From: Hydrangea macrophylla
Lineage: Eukaryota; Streptophyta; Magnoliopsida; Cornales; Hydrangeaceae
NCBI GenBank assembly: GCA_033977485.1
Contig: CM066987.1
Span: 51,215,033-51,279,032, forward strand
Length of the DNA: 64,000 bases
Direction of reading: 5' to 3'
Position numbers and translations under genes: made by a program. This document shows positions 1-11,183 of the stretch, one piece after another; positions within the stretch are counted from its first letter, which is position 1, and every line of letters begins with the position of its first letter. A model generated the notes under the pieces. That model did not search any database. It was not told where the DNA came from and worked only from the letters and a program-made list of their open reading frames with translations.

Positions 1-48
1 AATGACAGAACTGATTCGGGTGATCTACGGGCGAATCAACAGCCTACA

Positions 49-63
49 GGCTCTTATACCAAT
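49..63 (-). other. Primer-binding site of the Copia-type element
   Basis: The minus strand reads TTGGTATAAGAGCC directly after the LTR end. The canonical plant initiator-Met PBS is TTGGTATCAGAGC, so one base differs. Confidence 0.6.
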
Positions 64-65
64 AT

Positions 66-316
66 AGAAAATTGCACACAAGCATACGAGTCGGGTATAG
101 GTTCGTTACCTAGCGAAATAACCCGATGGATCGACGAACGGTGTTGTTATGAGCCCGGTATCTTCACCCACGAATTGCTGCTCCATGTAGCCTCCGTGTA
201 CTCTTTTATGCTCCGCATAGGTCGTGAAGATCACTACTAGAGCGATCCTCGTACATATCACACGCTAAATCCCAAGCCCCATTGGTGATGTGCTATAGAG
301 AGAGAAAACAGTGAGG

Positions 317-356
<40 letters not shown>

Positions 357-511
357 AAGAGAGGCTGCTGAATGTGTGTATCTCATCCAAGGAAATCCTA
401 GCATGTGTAATATGCATATATATAGGCACATAACTTAGGTTTTCAAAGCCAAGCCCATTGGACCCGACCAATATATGTGGGTGCAACTAATAGACCCACA
501 AATTTCTTACA
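66..511 (-). mobile_element. Copia-type LTR (5' LTR of an element leaving the window)
   Basis: On the minus strand this segment runs from TGTAAGAAATTTG (511) to about 66. It is followed at once by TTGGTATAAGAGCC (63 to 49), a one-base variant of the initiator-Met primer-binding site TTGGTATCAGAGCC. It is therefore the 5' LTR of a minus-strand LTR element whose body lies left of the window. A (GA)n run at about 320-362 is internal to the LTR. The LTR resembles the one at 12467-12953: both contain GGTCCAATGGGCTTG near the start and CAACACCGT then CCATCGGGTTA near the end. Copia assignment is inferred from the primer site and LTR style; no coding sequence is visible. Confidence 0.65.
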
Positions 512-971
512 ATATCTATGACTTTGATACGCATTTCAAGGAATAAGAATCAAAATATGTGACTCTAAACAATAAAGAAAGGCAATGAAGCTCACTTGGG
601 TCAGTCTCCACTTGTGTTTTAAACAATTTCCAAGCAATAAAAGCATGCATGTATAATCATCTCTAACTAGTAGCTATGCAAAAATATGATGATCTGAGGA
701 CAACAGCCACAGGTATCTCGAGTGTTTACAAGCTAAAAAGGCGAGAAAATGAAAAACAAGCATCTTTGTTCATCATACGAGTATGTATGTGTTTGGACAC
801 AAAAGGTACTTTTGTGTTTTTATTTTTGTTTGGGGAAAAACAAAATATCACAGAAAGTCATCATCGTGTTAGAATTTGGATCATCGTTCAGCATCGTCCA
901 AATGGTTGTGCACCTGTTTCCTTAGGATTCGTCCTTCCAATTCACAAGACCCTTAGAGGGGTCGAACTCTT

Positions 972-1690
972 GTGCCTCGTTTGACAGACTGGATAAAATT
1001 GTCAGATAGAATAAATAAGACAGGATCGGATAGGATAGCAATCATGTCGGATAAGCTGTTACGATTTCCTGTATTTAGAACATACTGGATAAAATTATCG
1101 GATAACCTGTTACATCGTAATCTCATGTTTGGTCGTGCCCGAATATAAGTTCCGGATAATCGCAAAATTATTGCTTTTTAACACCCAAAAAATGGGGTCT
1201 GAAGAAAGAAAAAAAAGAAAAAAGAAAAAGAGTAGATCTAAAAATGTAAAAAAGAAAAAGAAAAAAATAAGAGATTTTGAAAAAAAAAGAAGAAGAAGAA
1301 AGCAGATATAAAAATGAAAAAGAAAAGTTTTGGAAAAAAATTGGATTTGAAGGAAAAAAAAAAAAAAAAAAAAAAAAAGGAAGCAGATTTGGAAATGAAA
1401 AGAGACGGAAAAAAAAAGCATTTATGAAAAATGAAAAAGAAAAGAAAAAAAAAAAGATCTGAAAATAAAAATAAAAAAAAAATTTAAAAAGAAAGTTTTT
1501 TGGTTCCAAGAAGTTATCCCAAACTTCTATCCCACCTAATACCGCTCCCATGGGTTAGAGTTATCCCACTCTCCATTAGATAAAAACCTAGATCATGACT
1601 ATTTTATCCCGTCCAATGGTATCACCAAACGCCAGATAGAATAAAAGTTATCATATCCTGCTTCTTATCCTGACCACCAAACAAGCCCTT
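972..1690. mobile_element. hAT-like non-autonomous element (MITE) with an A-rich core
   Basis: The ends are inverted: the left end has CGTTTGACAGACTGGATAA and the right end, reversed, has TTGTTTGGTGGTCAGGATAA. The flanks give an imperfect 8-bp duplication, GAACTCTT (964-971) and GATCTCTG (1691-1698), 6 of 8 bases matching, as expected for hAT elements. The core at about 1190-1500 is A/GA-rich low-complexity DNA that generates spurious Lys-rich and Phe-rich reading frames. No transposase is present. Confidence 0.5.
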
Positions 1691-1751
1691 GATCTCTGTT
1701 TGAGATGCCAAAAGCTTTGGCCAACTTGGCTAGCTGACTTGATTAATACCA

Positions 1752-2255
1752 ACTTATCTGTTACTACATAATAAAATAGAGTAATACTTCACCCACAATT
1801 TTCACACAACTTTTCTTCCACAACCCACAAAAGTGTGTCTATCTCTCTCATGTGTCATTGTGAGATCCACTTAAATTACAAGCTGACAGAATAGAGACAG
1901 ATAGATACATTTTTGTAAGTTGTATGAAAATTGTGGGTAAAGTTTTACTCTAATAAATATCTGAGTAATTCTTGAGACATAACTTTCATACAACTTTCAC
2001 ACAACTTATCTGGTACTACATAATAAAATAGAGTAATACTTCACCCACAATTTTCACACAACTTTTCTTCCACAACCCACAAAAGTGTGTCAATCTCTCA
2101 TGTGTCATTGTGAGATCCACTTACATTACAAGCTGACAGAAGAGAGAAAGATAGATACACTTTTGTAAGTTGTATGAAAATTGTGGGTAAAGTTTTACTC
2201 GAATAAATATCTGAGTAGTTATTGGGACACAACTTTCATACAACTTTCACACAAC
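1752..2255. repeat. Tandem duplication of a MITE plus flank (two units, period about 252 bp)
   Basis: ACTTATCTGTTACTACATAA at 1752 recurs as ACTTATCTGGTACTACATAA at 2004. The following about 250 bp match closely. Each unit contains a 170-bp inverted-repeat MITE (about 1779-1952 and 2030-2201; arms contain CACCCACAATTTTCAC) and ends with the left arm of the next MITE (ACAACTTTCATACAACTTTC). Confidence 0.7.
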
Positions 2256-2388
2256 CTCCTTAAAAGAAGTGTCTATTTCTCTCTTGTGATGTCACTGGAC
2301 CCCACAGTGACATAGGAGAGAGATAGACACATCTTTAAGGAGGTGTTGTGAAAGTTGTATGGAAGTTGTGTCCCAAGAATTACCCTAA
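2213..2388. mobile_element. MITE with long near-perfect inverted arms
   Basis: The left arm ATTGGGACACAACTTTCATA (2221) is mirrored on the right (TTGTGTCCCAAGAAT, ending 2380). The arms continue through ACCTCCTT and AAGGAGGT into a core with GTGTCTATTTCTCTC and GAGAGAGATAGACAC. The whole element folds on itself. The core motif is shared with the MITEs at 1779, 2030 and 41839. There is no coding capacity. Confidence 0.7.
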
Positions 2389-2624
2389 ATATCTAGTAGT
2401 CTTACACAAACACCCCCTCCCCCCCACAAAAAAAAATCCCCCCACCCCTCCCCAAAAAAAAAAAAAAAACTCTCACATGCAAACATCACACCCTATAAAC
2501 TCTCATTTAGTTTTTTCTTCTGTGGCCTGCACAATGCAGAGACTTGTCTCTCTCTCACGTCACCTTCGTAATAGTTGCGGCTGACACTCAAGTATTTAGT
2601 GGAGTTGCCTTCGGTACGTACAGG

Positions 2625-2652
2625 CTGTTTGGTTGTATATACAACCAAACAG
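2625..2652. repeat. Perfect 28-bp palindrome
   Basis: The two 14-base arms are CTGTTTGGTTGTAT and ATACAACCAAACAG, with no spacer. It lies just upstream of the T/C-rich segment resembling a plant 5' UTR (2740-2920). It may be the joined ends of a small TTTGGTTG-type MITE. Confidence 0.6.
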
Positions 2653-2739
2653 TCCCAGCCGTTGGATCAGATTGAAGCTCCATCCCAACCGTCAACATTT
2701 TTTAATTATTTTAAAACAAAACCACTTAGGATTTTCAAC

Positions 2740-2930
2740 CGAAGCCCCACCTTACCTCTTCAGCCGGTACCTCTTCCCTCTTTCAAACTCTCCCCTCTTT
2801 CCTCTTCCCTCCATCGTTCCCTCCCTCGGCGACGGCGCAGGCGCTGGCCTCTCTGCTCTTCCCTCCCTTAGCGACGACGACGAAACCACGGACGGCGGCG
2901 ATGGCTTCGTCCTCTCAGAGGTAACTTCAT
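2740..2930 (+). other. Possible 5' leader and first-exon duplicate of the downstream gene
   Basis: This is a C/T-rich leader, then a GC-rich stretch (GGCGACGGCG), an ATG at about 2900 (MASSSQR) and a donor-like AGAG/GTAACTTCATG. A very similar exon end and intron start (CCAGAG/GTAAATACATCTTC) occurs at about 7040 in front of the HMG/PMD/Ulp1-like gene. The segment therefore looks like a duplicated first exon. No longer reading frame follows. Confidence 0.3.
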
Positions 2931-3015
2931 GTTCATCCTCATCTACATTTTCATGTTCATACTCATCATCATCAACATCTTCTTCATTCATCTTCATCTC
3001 ACCTTCTTTGAACAA

Positions 3016-3253
3016 TTAATGGTCATTATAGGTTGTATACAACGAATTTCTGTAATTTTAACATCAAGACTCTCAATTTGAAAACCATAAAACCCTAGGT
3101 TGTGCATCTTCATATTCATCTTCATCAACATCTTCATCTTCATTCATCTCATCTTCTTTGAACAATTAATGTTCATTGTAAGCTGTATACAATGAATTTC
3201 TGTAATTCTCACATCAAGACTCTTAATTTGAAAACCATAAAACCCTAGGTTGT
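3016..3253 (+). repeat. Tandem repeat left of the 3.3-kb insertion
   Basis: Two copies of a roughly 150-bp unit (TTAATGGTCATTATAGGTTG ... ACCATAAAACCCTAGGTTGT) start near 3016 and 3168. Two more lie right of the insertion (about 6616 and 6748). The array was one block, later split by the element at 3254-6577. Confidence 0.75.
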
Positions 3254-6200
3254 TGTAGACACCCCAATTTTGACCAAACGTCAAATCCAGGGATTGGTTA
3301 CCTCTCAAAGACCGATGATGACGATGACCGTGACATTCGAAGATTTTCCAAGAAATTCAAAATCTTCAAAATGATTCTTCAAGTTAAATTTCAAAATTGA
3401 AAATAATAAAAAAGAGAGAGGGTTTGGGTATTTGGGAGAAACCCGAACATTGAAGGACACATGAGGAAATCAGTCTGAAAATTTGCTCAATATACATATA
3501 AAAAGGTTTTGAAAGAAAGTATAAAATGAAAATGATAAAAAGGAGTTTTAAATAAAGGAAAATTTTCTCTTGAAAAAAAATATAATGATAATAATAATAA
3601 GAAAAGCATAGTATATTGAAGAATATACCATGCACATGGGTGCATAGCACCCACATGGGTGCATTTTAGCACAAATATACATGAATATATAAAGATAACT
3701 CACAAAAATTAAGTTTAGATTAATTTTCCTTTCAAAAATTTAAAAAAGGAGCAAATTCAGTTAGCCCCGGCACCCGGAAAACCCGACGGTACTCACTGAG
3801 TGCCGCGCCGGCACTCACGGGTTGCCGCCCGGCATTCAGTGAATGCCGCCCGGCACTCAGTGAATGCCGCCGGCACCCGTCGAGTGCCGCTGGCTGTAAC
3901 AGACTGCTTTTCTCACATGTTCTAGAAGAAATCTTTGCACATGGGTCTCCACCCGAATTTACCCATTTATCCTTGAGATGATGGCCTATATAAACAGACC
4001 TACATCTTTATTTTGGGAGGACTCGAAGCTTTTGAATCATTTTATACATATACAAGAGATATACATGAGTATTAGAGAGAGAAAGAGATAAGAATCATAT
4101 AGAGAATTGAGAAGAAGAGAAGAATTTCTTGAAGAACTTGAAGAACTTTGAGAAGAATTTGAAGACCTTGGAAAAGCTTCACAAGAAATTGAAGAATTCC
4201 TTGAGGTCATAGAGGTAACCTCTTAATCCTTGGTAGAGTTAGGATAATTCAATCACAAGTTCTTAGATCTAGGAACTTTTCACATTTTCAAAACCTCTCT
4301 TCTTATCCCATTTCTTCACACACCACCAAGAACTTGTGATTGAATCTCATAACATTTCATTAATTTGGACCTAATTAATGCCTTGGGTTTGAGATAAATT
4401 AGTTTTGAAGAATTTGTGTTCCTAAATAAAACTTTGATTTCCTTTATTTCTATTCCATTCATAAGGTTCATGAGATCTTCCATATCTCCTTGAAGCTCTT
4501 TAAATTTGATTCCTTATTCTCCTATAACCTTGTGATTCATATGGAGTTTAAGGTTGATCATGGTCATAATCTACACATAGTTGGTGAGATATTAATATCA
4601 ACTCATGACTAGGATCTCTTTACTATGAATCTTATGGAATTCATACTATATTCCATGGAGATTAGAATAGATTTGTTTTTTTTTAGTCTCCAATGACCAT
4701 TAAATGGTAGGAGAAGTAGTTTAGTTTAAGTCCACTTTTATGGCTTAGACTAATCTCTTCCTTGGGTTTTGAGAAGTTCTCTATACTTCATCCAAAACCT
4801 ACATGTATGTGTGTCTTTAGCCTCCAATGACCACCAAGTGGTAGGAGTAATGTTTTGAACTCAAGTTTTGGTCCATGAGTTTGAGTTCATTGTTTTGGAT
4901 TTAGTGAAGTTCATTTCAAACTTCATCAAAAACCCATAAGTCTAAAGATGTCCTTAGTCTTCAATGACCATTAAATGGTAGAAGAGGCGATTTGGTTTAA
5001 GCCCAACTTTATGATTTAATAAGTTGAGGTCAACCAACAAAGTTGAACTAACAAAATGAAAACAGTGAGTTTACAAACTGTTTTTGATCAAAGATTTTTT
5101 AGTTCGAAATCTAACCGTTGAAATCAAGTGAAACCAACGGGAAAGTGTCAATAACACAATATTCTACCACTATAATTTTTGTTTTGGTGAGATTTCATGT
5201 TTGAAGTGGTTTGGTCATGACTTTTGTGAATTAACAATAATCTGTCCGGAATTTCAGAACAGCAAGTCCGTTTTGAAATTCATAACTTAAAATTCTAATG
5301 GAGTTTTTGGGGTCTCTAATAATTTTTTCTGGGTACCTTAATGTGTTAGGAAGATCCCCTAAAAAGATCTAAGTTTTTCTCATTTGTTTGCTATTTTTGA
5401 AAAATCATACAAGATCTCTGAACAGAGAGTTGAAAGTCCCTGAGTGATGTCTAGGGTTTGTTTAATTCCCGGAGATCTAACCGTTCAAACCTTGATTTTC
5501 TTTTTGGGATAGAAACTAGACTCACAGAGGCATATCATATCCAAAAATAATTAAGATCCAACCGTTGGAACAATGGTTTTTTCTAGCTTTGAAAGTCTGG
5601 ACTGCTCTTTGTAATTCATAAAAAACTGCTTCTGTTTTTGTCTAATCTTATTTATTTCAACTCAAATGGTCTCCTAATGTCTTGGAACCCAAATCATGTT
5701 TTGAATAATGATAATTTAGCTTAAATCCAGAGGCTAAGTGATCCAAATTAGTGAATAAATTCATATCTCATTCTTGTTCATAATCATTCATTCATTCATA
5801 TACATTGATGCTTATAATTAGAACTAGTTCTTGGATAAAGTTGGACTTAGTTGAAAAGTTAGACTTAGTTGAATCTAATTGGACATGACTTAGGATTAAT
5901 TACTCTTTGATATTATATCTTGTCTAAGGCATGTGTACTAACCTTTATTTTGTAGCGCATTTGAGGTACACCTTCTCATCCCTTCTCTAGTTTAATTCAT
6001 TTCTTTGATTTTGAATTGATTTTCAAAATCCATGCGCGACACTTTAGACTAGGTCTTGCCTTATGTGTTTATATGTGATAGAGACCTTTTTAGGATTTCT
6101 ATTCTCGCATGCATTGCACGTTTAATATTCGCGGCTGGATCCCGGGTATGTTCTCTAGTTCTCTATTGCATATCATGTTGTTTGCTATTTGAATTACGTG

Positions 6201-6577
6201 GCTTATGAATGATATTTTGTCATTAGCAATTTTGCACCCTTTTGACATGCTTGTGATATGTATACTTATATTTATGTATTAGTTGAGGGCATGCTTAGAT
6301 TAATAACTTGATTAAAAAGGATGTTGAGTAGAGGCCTATCGTGAGATAGGATGAAAGGGGGTGTTTTAGTCCGCCGGGCTCCTTCCCCTTTCATTCCATA
6401 ATCCCCGGACCCAGTTTATCTTTGGTTTCGCAAAATATCAGTTCGCTTTAAAATGGTTTCTTAATTTTTCCTTTTAAAAATTAAGTGGCGACTCTTTCGT
6501 TTTGAATTAGAAATTTTTGGAAAAGAATTTAAAAGAAAAGCTGTGGGTAAAAAAAAGAATAACCTGCGATATCCACA
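3254..6577 (+). mobile_element. 3,324-bp TG...CA element, probably a solo LTR of a Gypsy retrotransposon
   Basis: It starts TGTAGACACCCCAATTTTG and ends GCGATATCCACA. It is flanked by a perfect 5-bp duplication, GTTGT at 3249-3253 and 6578-6582. The unoccupied sequence CCCTAGGTTGTACAATTAG survives in the neighbouring repeat unit at about 6830. The start motif does not recur inside, so no second LTR is present. A GGCACTCA/TGCCG-rich repeat (3765-3895) is followed by a TATA-like CTATATAAACAGACC (about 3989), which fits the U3/R promoter of a long LTR. There is no open frame of note. The Tat/Ogre-like assignment rests on the LTR start and length and is an inference; a large non-autonomous derivative is the alternative. 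Confidence 0.6.
3765..3895. repeat. GC-rich GTGCCG/CGGCAC inverted and direct repeats inside the long LTR
   Basis: Short units such as GGCACTCAGTGAATGCCG recur four to five times, in striking contrast to the AT-rich surroundings. The units are partly self-complementary. The position, 100-200 bp upstream of the TATA-like box, suggests LTR enhancer repeats; this is inference. Confidence 0.5.
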
Positions 6578-6582
6578 GTTGT

Positions 6583-6868
6583 ACAATTAGAAGCAAAGCC
6601 CTAATTACTTACAATTAATGGTCATTGTAGGTTGTATACAATGAATTTCTGTAATTTTAACATCAAGACTCTCAATTTGAAAACCATAAATATTTATTCA
6701 TCTTCATCAACATCTTCAGCTTCATTCATCTCATCTTCTTTGAACAATTAATGGTCATTGTACTTTGTATACAATGAATTTCGGTAATTCTAACATCAAG
6801 ACTCTCAATTTGAAAACCATAAAACCCTAGGTTGTACAATTAGAAGCAAAGCCCTAATTACTTATTCT
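6583..6868 (+). repeat. Tandem repeat right of the 3.3-kb insertion (period 253 bp)
   Basis: ACAATTAGAAGCAAAGCCCT occurs at 6583 and again at 6836, with related intervening sequence. It continues the array at 3016-3253 and holds the empty insertion site of the 3.3-kb element. Confidence 0.7.
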
Positions 6869-7919
6869 CATGTCTCCTCCTCCCTCCCTCCTCGACAGCG
6901 AGCAACGGCGACCCCAATTCTGACATTGACATCTCTGTATCATTTCTTCGAGGAGAGCTCACTCCGTCGATTTCAACATCGACATCTTCGATCTCTCAAC
7001 AGCCCAAGAAAAGGTCGAAGAGTCTTCGTCTACTCCATTTCCAGAGGTAAATACATCTTCATCTCATCTTCATTTTTTGAATTTATCATCTTATATATAT
7101 TTGTGTTCAACTATTCAACCAAACAGAGCACGTTTATATTTTGTCATTTTATATTCTTACAGAATTGAGGCTGATGGTTCCTTGTTCATAAATATTTGTT
7201 CTAGTGACCATAAAGTTTAGTTTTTGTTGGACATTTCAACAACTTTTGTTCCTTGATCATAATTATTAGTTTTGAGATCACTAAGTTTTAGTTCCAAGAT
7301 TTCACTACTTTTGTTCCTTGATCATAACAACTTGTTTCAGGATCACTTAGTTTTGTGCCTTGTTCATAAAAAGATTGTGCCTTTTCCATTGATCTACTAT
7401 GCATTTGGATATTCTACTTCTTTATGCAAGTGATATCGAAACACATGGGACCAACATTCATACAGAATTCATGCAGGCGTAGATTGGAGTTGAACAAAAA
7501 AAACAAGTATTATGCATATTCCCTTTATTTCTTTGAAGATACTAAAGTGGTTGTTATTTGGTTCTTACGCAGCACTTAGCTTGTGTGTTCGTAAAGCTCG
7601 TTCTTTAAGGATGGGGTATGTTAGGCAAAAAAAAATTGTGGACAAATCAATTTATTAATTAAAAACCTTATTGCCTTTTGATATTGAGCAAGAATTGTGT
7701 TTATGTAGGAAGAAGAAGAAGGCTATAGGGCTAGCGAAGCGTAAAATTTTGAGTATGCCAGAGCACAAAAGTAATTCAGAGAAGAAAACTACCCCATTGA
7801 CGAAAGTAATTGAAGATAAGGAGGGGTATGTATGGCAGAATTATTTGTACGTAGAAAAATATTGGTTAAAAACTATTTCTTACCTAAAGTATCTTATTTG
7901 AATTGAACTCTCATGTGAA

Positions 7920-8395
7920 TGTAGGAAGAGCAGCGAACAACAAGCTGAGGGTGTTGTTATCCCCAAACCAACAATACAAAATCCCTACTTTTTGTACCTG
8001 TAAGTTGTAGTTGATATTTGATATGCATAAGATATCTAATACATTCATTCATGAAAAACACTGTTATATGTTATCTTTTTTTAATTATCTGTAGCGGTGA
8101 ACGAGTTGCGAATATGAGGAACCAGTACAAGGACGTGAAGATTACTTATACGGTTCGTTCAAAAATGCATTTCGAGTGTGATCTCTTACACGAACATTTA
8201 GTTAATGAGTATTCTTTCACACATTAAGTATGTAGGTACAGATTAAATGTAACATTAGAAAATCTTGGGATACAATGACCACTAGGGAAAAGAAGCCGTA
8301 CTTGGAGGCTGAAAAAGAGGCTAACAAGCACACGAAGAGGCAATTTTTCGAAGACATACCCCAAAAACCACGGAAGAAAGCTAAGGTATCAAAAA
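7920..8395 (+). pseudogene. HMG-box-like module of the mobile-domain gene
   Basis: Three short exons read, in order, NPYFLYL (about 7975-7999), GERVANMRNQYKDVKITY (about 8096-8154) and a segment from about 8235 with KSWDTMTTREKKPYLEAEKE, ending in a basic PRKKAK before GT at 8393. The spacing of aromatic F/Y, the W, the MT..EK.PY core and the basic tail match the plant HMGB-type HMG box (P..FF.F, KW..M...EK.PY). The fold would bend DNA without base specificity. Exon boundaries were chosen at TAG and GTAAG-like signals. The call is by motif only. Confidence 0.5.
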
Positions 8396-8459
8396 ATTTC
8401 CATAATGTACATAAATTATTTTATGTTAATAATAAGTAAATTGTTTTTGAATAAAATAG

Positions 8460-9304
8460 ACTGAAGGGTATACGCGTGTATCCTTACCGGTGATTATGGA
8501 TATTGTGAAGACTATGACAAAAGATCATAAACAAGCGGTCAAGGACATTGGATTTGGGGGTTTAATGCTTGGACCGAGAACTGTGTGGGTGGCTCGTCAG
8601 GAATTTTGATCCAATAGAGTGTACCTTGAATGTACACGACCGAAAGGTGGCCATCACCACATTAGATGTACAAAATATTTTGGGCATTCGGGCAGAAGGT
8701 ACTTTAGTGAATGCTAAAGGTTCAAAGGAGGACCTTTCCGAACTTTGTCAGCAATATGGATTTATTAATGGAATATTGAAGGTTAGTCGATTGAGGGCAG
8801 ACCTGAGGTCTATGGTGGATGCCAGCGATGAGTTTAGGATCAGATTCACGTTGTTGGCGCTCGGATGCATTTGTTGCCCCAGCACCATGGACGGCATTAA
8901 GACAAGTTGGATGCATATTGTAAAGGATGCATCGTCATTGGGAACAAAAAATTGGGAAAGGTTGTTGTTAGACAATCTTGGTACCACTGTGAGGAATTAT
9001 AAGGAGAAGAATACAGGTGGAAATTATGTCGGTGGATGTGTCTTCTTCCTCTTGGTAAGACTCTTTGCCTTTGGGTAGTTTAATTATTTGGTTAGTAATA
9101 TGCATTAACACCATATTTTAGGATGCTGAAATCTATTTGTTTTCATTGTAGCTTTTCTACTTTAAGCATTTTGTTCCAGTTGGGGCCCCGACGATGAGCA
9201 CATCAGACACACAATCAACACCCAAACTTCGATTATGGGGCAATTCTCAGATTAAGGACCGCTGTAGATTCATTTATGATAGAAGGTTGCTCTCAAAAGA
9301 AAAG
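8460..9304 (+). pseudogene. Plant mobile domain (PMD/aminotransferase-like) module
   Basis: The exon from 8460 encodes KDIGFGGLML, then the frame changes at 8563-8571 and continues as DRELCGWLVRNFDP. Next come ITTLDVQNILGIR, the FTLLALGCICCPST motif and GGCVFFLL before a donor at about 9053. The next exon (about 9152-9304) adds LFYFKHFVPV...LRLWG. The order WLV.NFDP, LG(L/I), LCP(S/T), GGC..FL..FYL matches the conserved blocks of mobile-domain proteins found in MULEs. A single-base length change explains the frame break. Confidence 0.6.
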
Positions 9305-10508
9305 GTACGTATATCATTAAATGTTGTTGATTCATTTAATGACCCCCGAATGAAGTTGATTCAACTAATGTATGTATGGAATGGTAGGTGGAATTGAAAC
9401 CTTTGAAGGAGGTGGAAGACAAACCTGAACCTCGAACAACAACTACTCCTTCAAGCTCGGCACAAGAGCTTAGGTTTACTTTGATTGTGAAGGAGTTTGA
9501 AGACATTAAAGTTCAGTTGTACAGAGCAACAAACTCGATTCTATCTGATTTCAATGCCTTTAAAGAAGAGATTAGAGAAATTATACCTGAATTGGTTAGG
9601 GAAATAGCAGAGAAGTGTGTTCGGGAAGCAGTACAAAAACTCCGAACAAGTCCAGACTTTTTTAGGCAGGAAAAAAGGGGAGTTGATATTGAAATGGATG
9701 TGGGCAGTTTGAAGAGCCCGTTACATGTGGATGTTGGTAGTCAAAAGAGACGGTCCAAAGAGGCAGCTGGGGATGTGCAAAATGTAGAGACAGAGGATTG
9801 TTTGCACAAAGCATCCATAACACCACCGCGTACTGGTAGCCATGTCAGAGAAATGATTGAAAAGACTCGAGGTGAAGCAAAGAAAGATAAAGATGCGGGG
9901 GAACACTCAGTGCTTGTACTTTCAGATACTCAGGTTGGCATGCCTACACAGAGAGATGATGACCTCGATTGGCTGAGAACCCCATTTGCGACGAAGAGAA
10001 CCATGTCCGAGAATGGTTCATTGCCATATGGGAAAGTCGCGCTGGACCCCGATGAAGATAGTCTAGATATTGTTACACAATTGAAAGCGCCATTAAAGGT
10101 GGGCTCTATGGGCGATCCGATTGAGATTTAGTCCGATAAACCGGCAATAATTCTATGTGATGAGCTTTCTATTTACCCTACGATGACAACCCGAGAAGCA
10201 TCGAAAAGGGGACCAAGCAAGTACTTGAAGTCCCCGTACTTCAATTTTGAGAAGGTTGCATAAAAAAAACCAGAATTGACGAGTGAATATTTAGAGAACC
10301 TACCAATTCGGAAGGTGCATGATCTATTAAAGGATAATCCAGTCTTAAGGCTCACTGTCCCGGAGTTTAACCCATTTGAGAAGAAGATAATTAAATTTGT
10401 GTTTGATAGCAACCTTCCGGGGAGGTACATATTAAATATGGTTACACTACATTGATAACAAAGATAGTTTATGTATGCATAAAAGTTGACTTTATTTTTA
10501 ATACTCAA

Positions 10509-11183
10509 TGTAGTGATATTCTTGTCCGTTCAAATATACGCCATGCGGACCGACAGAATCTCAAGTGCCTGAAGGAGGGTATATGGGTGAATGACATGGT
10601 AGGAAACCAATTATATAACTTGAATGGAGTAAATCTTATATAATGAATATGTCAATGGTGTAACTCTTATAGGTTATCAACTGTATCGTGGGTAAGTTAA
10701 CTTACCGAGCAAGGAAGAAGTTTTTGGGAGATCAACAAGAACGTTGGTTCCTGCCCACATTCGTAGCGGTACAACTCAAATTCAATTATATTCAATAACT
10801 CATATTGCAATTTTAAATATGGTTGACAATTTTGAATGTTTCACTTGATGAATATATAGCAAAAAGCAATATATGGAAAGGAGGTAGATGCGCGGAGCAC
10901 TGGCGTATCTTTTTTTGGACCCAACAGATACACTGGTGATGTTAAGTTCGTTAAGAAGGTACGTTCGTATCATAAACATTAAGTTTACAATGCAATCATG
11001 AATATAATGGTGTCATTCAATTTTTGGAATTTGAAAATAGATATTTTGCCCAATCAACCAACTTGACACACATTGGTTTTGTTGTATGATCGACATGGTT
11101 AAGAAGAGGGTAAGTATATACGACTCCTTGTTTTCCCCCACGTCGAATCAAACTCGCAGCAATATGGTTAAAATACTCGTAAG
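10509..11183 (+). pseudogene. Ulp1-like (C48) cysteine peptidase module, truncated
   Basis: Exons give LKCLKEGIWVNDMV (N-terminal substrate-cleft region), INCIVGKLTYRARKKF, RYTGDVKFVKK, then IFCPINQLDTHWFCCMIDM with the catalytic His in HW, and IYDSLFSP with the catalytic Asp position. A donor GTAAGT follows at about 11179. The next exon candidate (from about 11276) ends after about a dozen codons, and no Q...DCG Cys motif follows before retroelement sequence begins. Peptidase activity is therefore not expected. Family members cleave SUMO-like conjugates; transposon-borne ones have no assigned substrate. Confidence 0.6.

Noticed and set aside
1110..1551. Phe-rich and Lys-rich open frames on both strands
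   Set aside because: They arise from the poly(A)/GA-rich core of the hAT-like MITE and show no domain.
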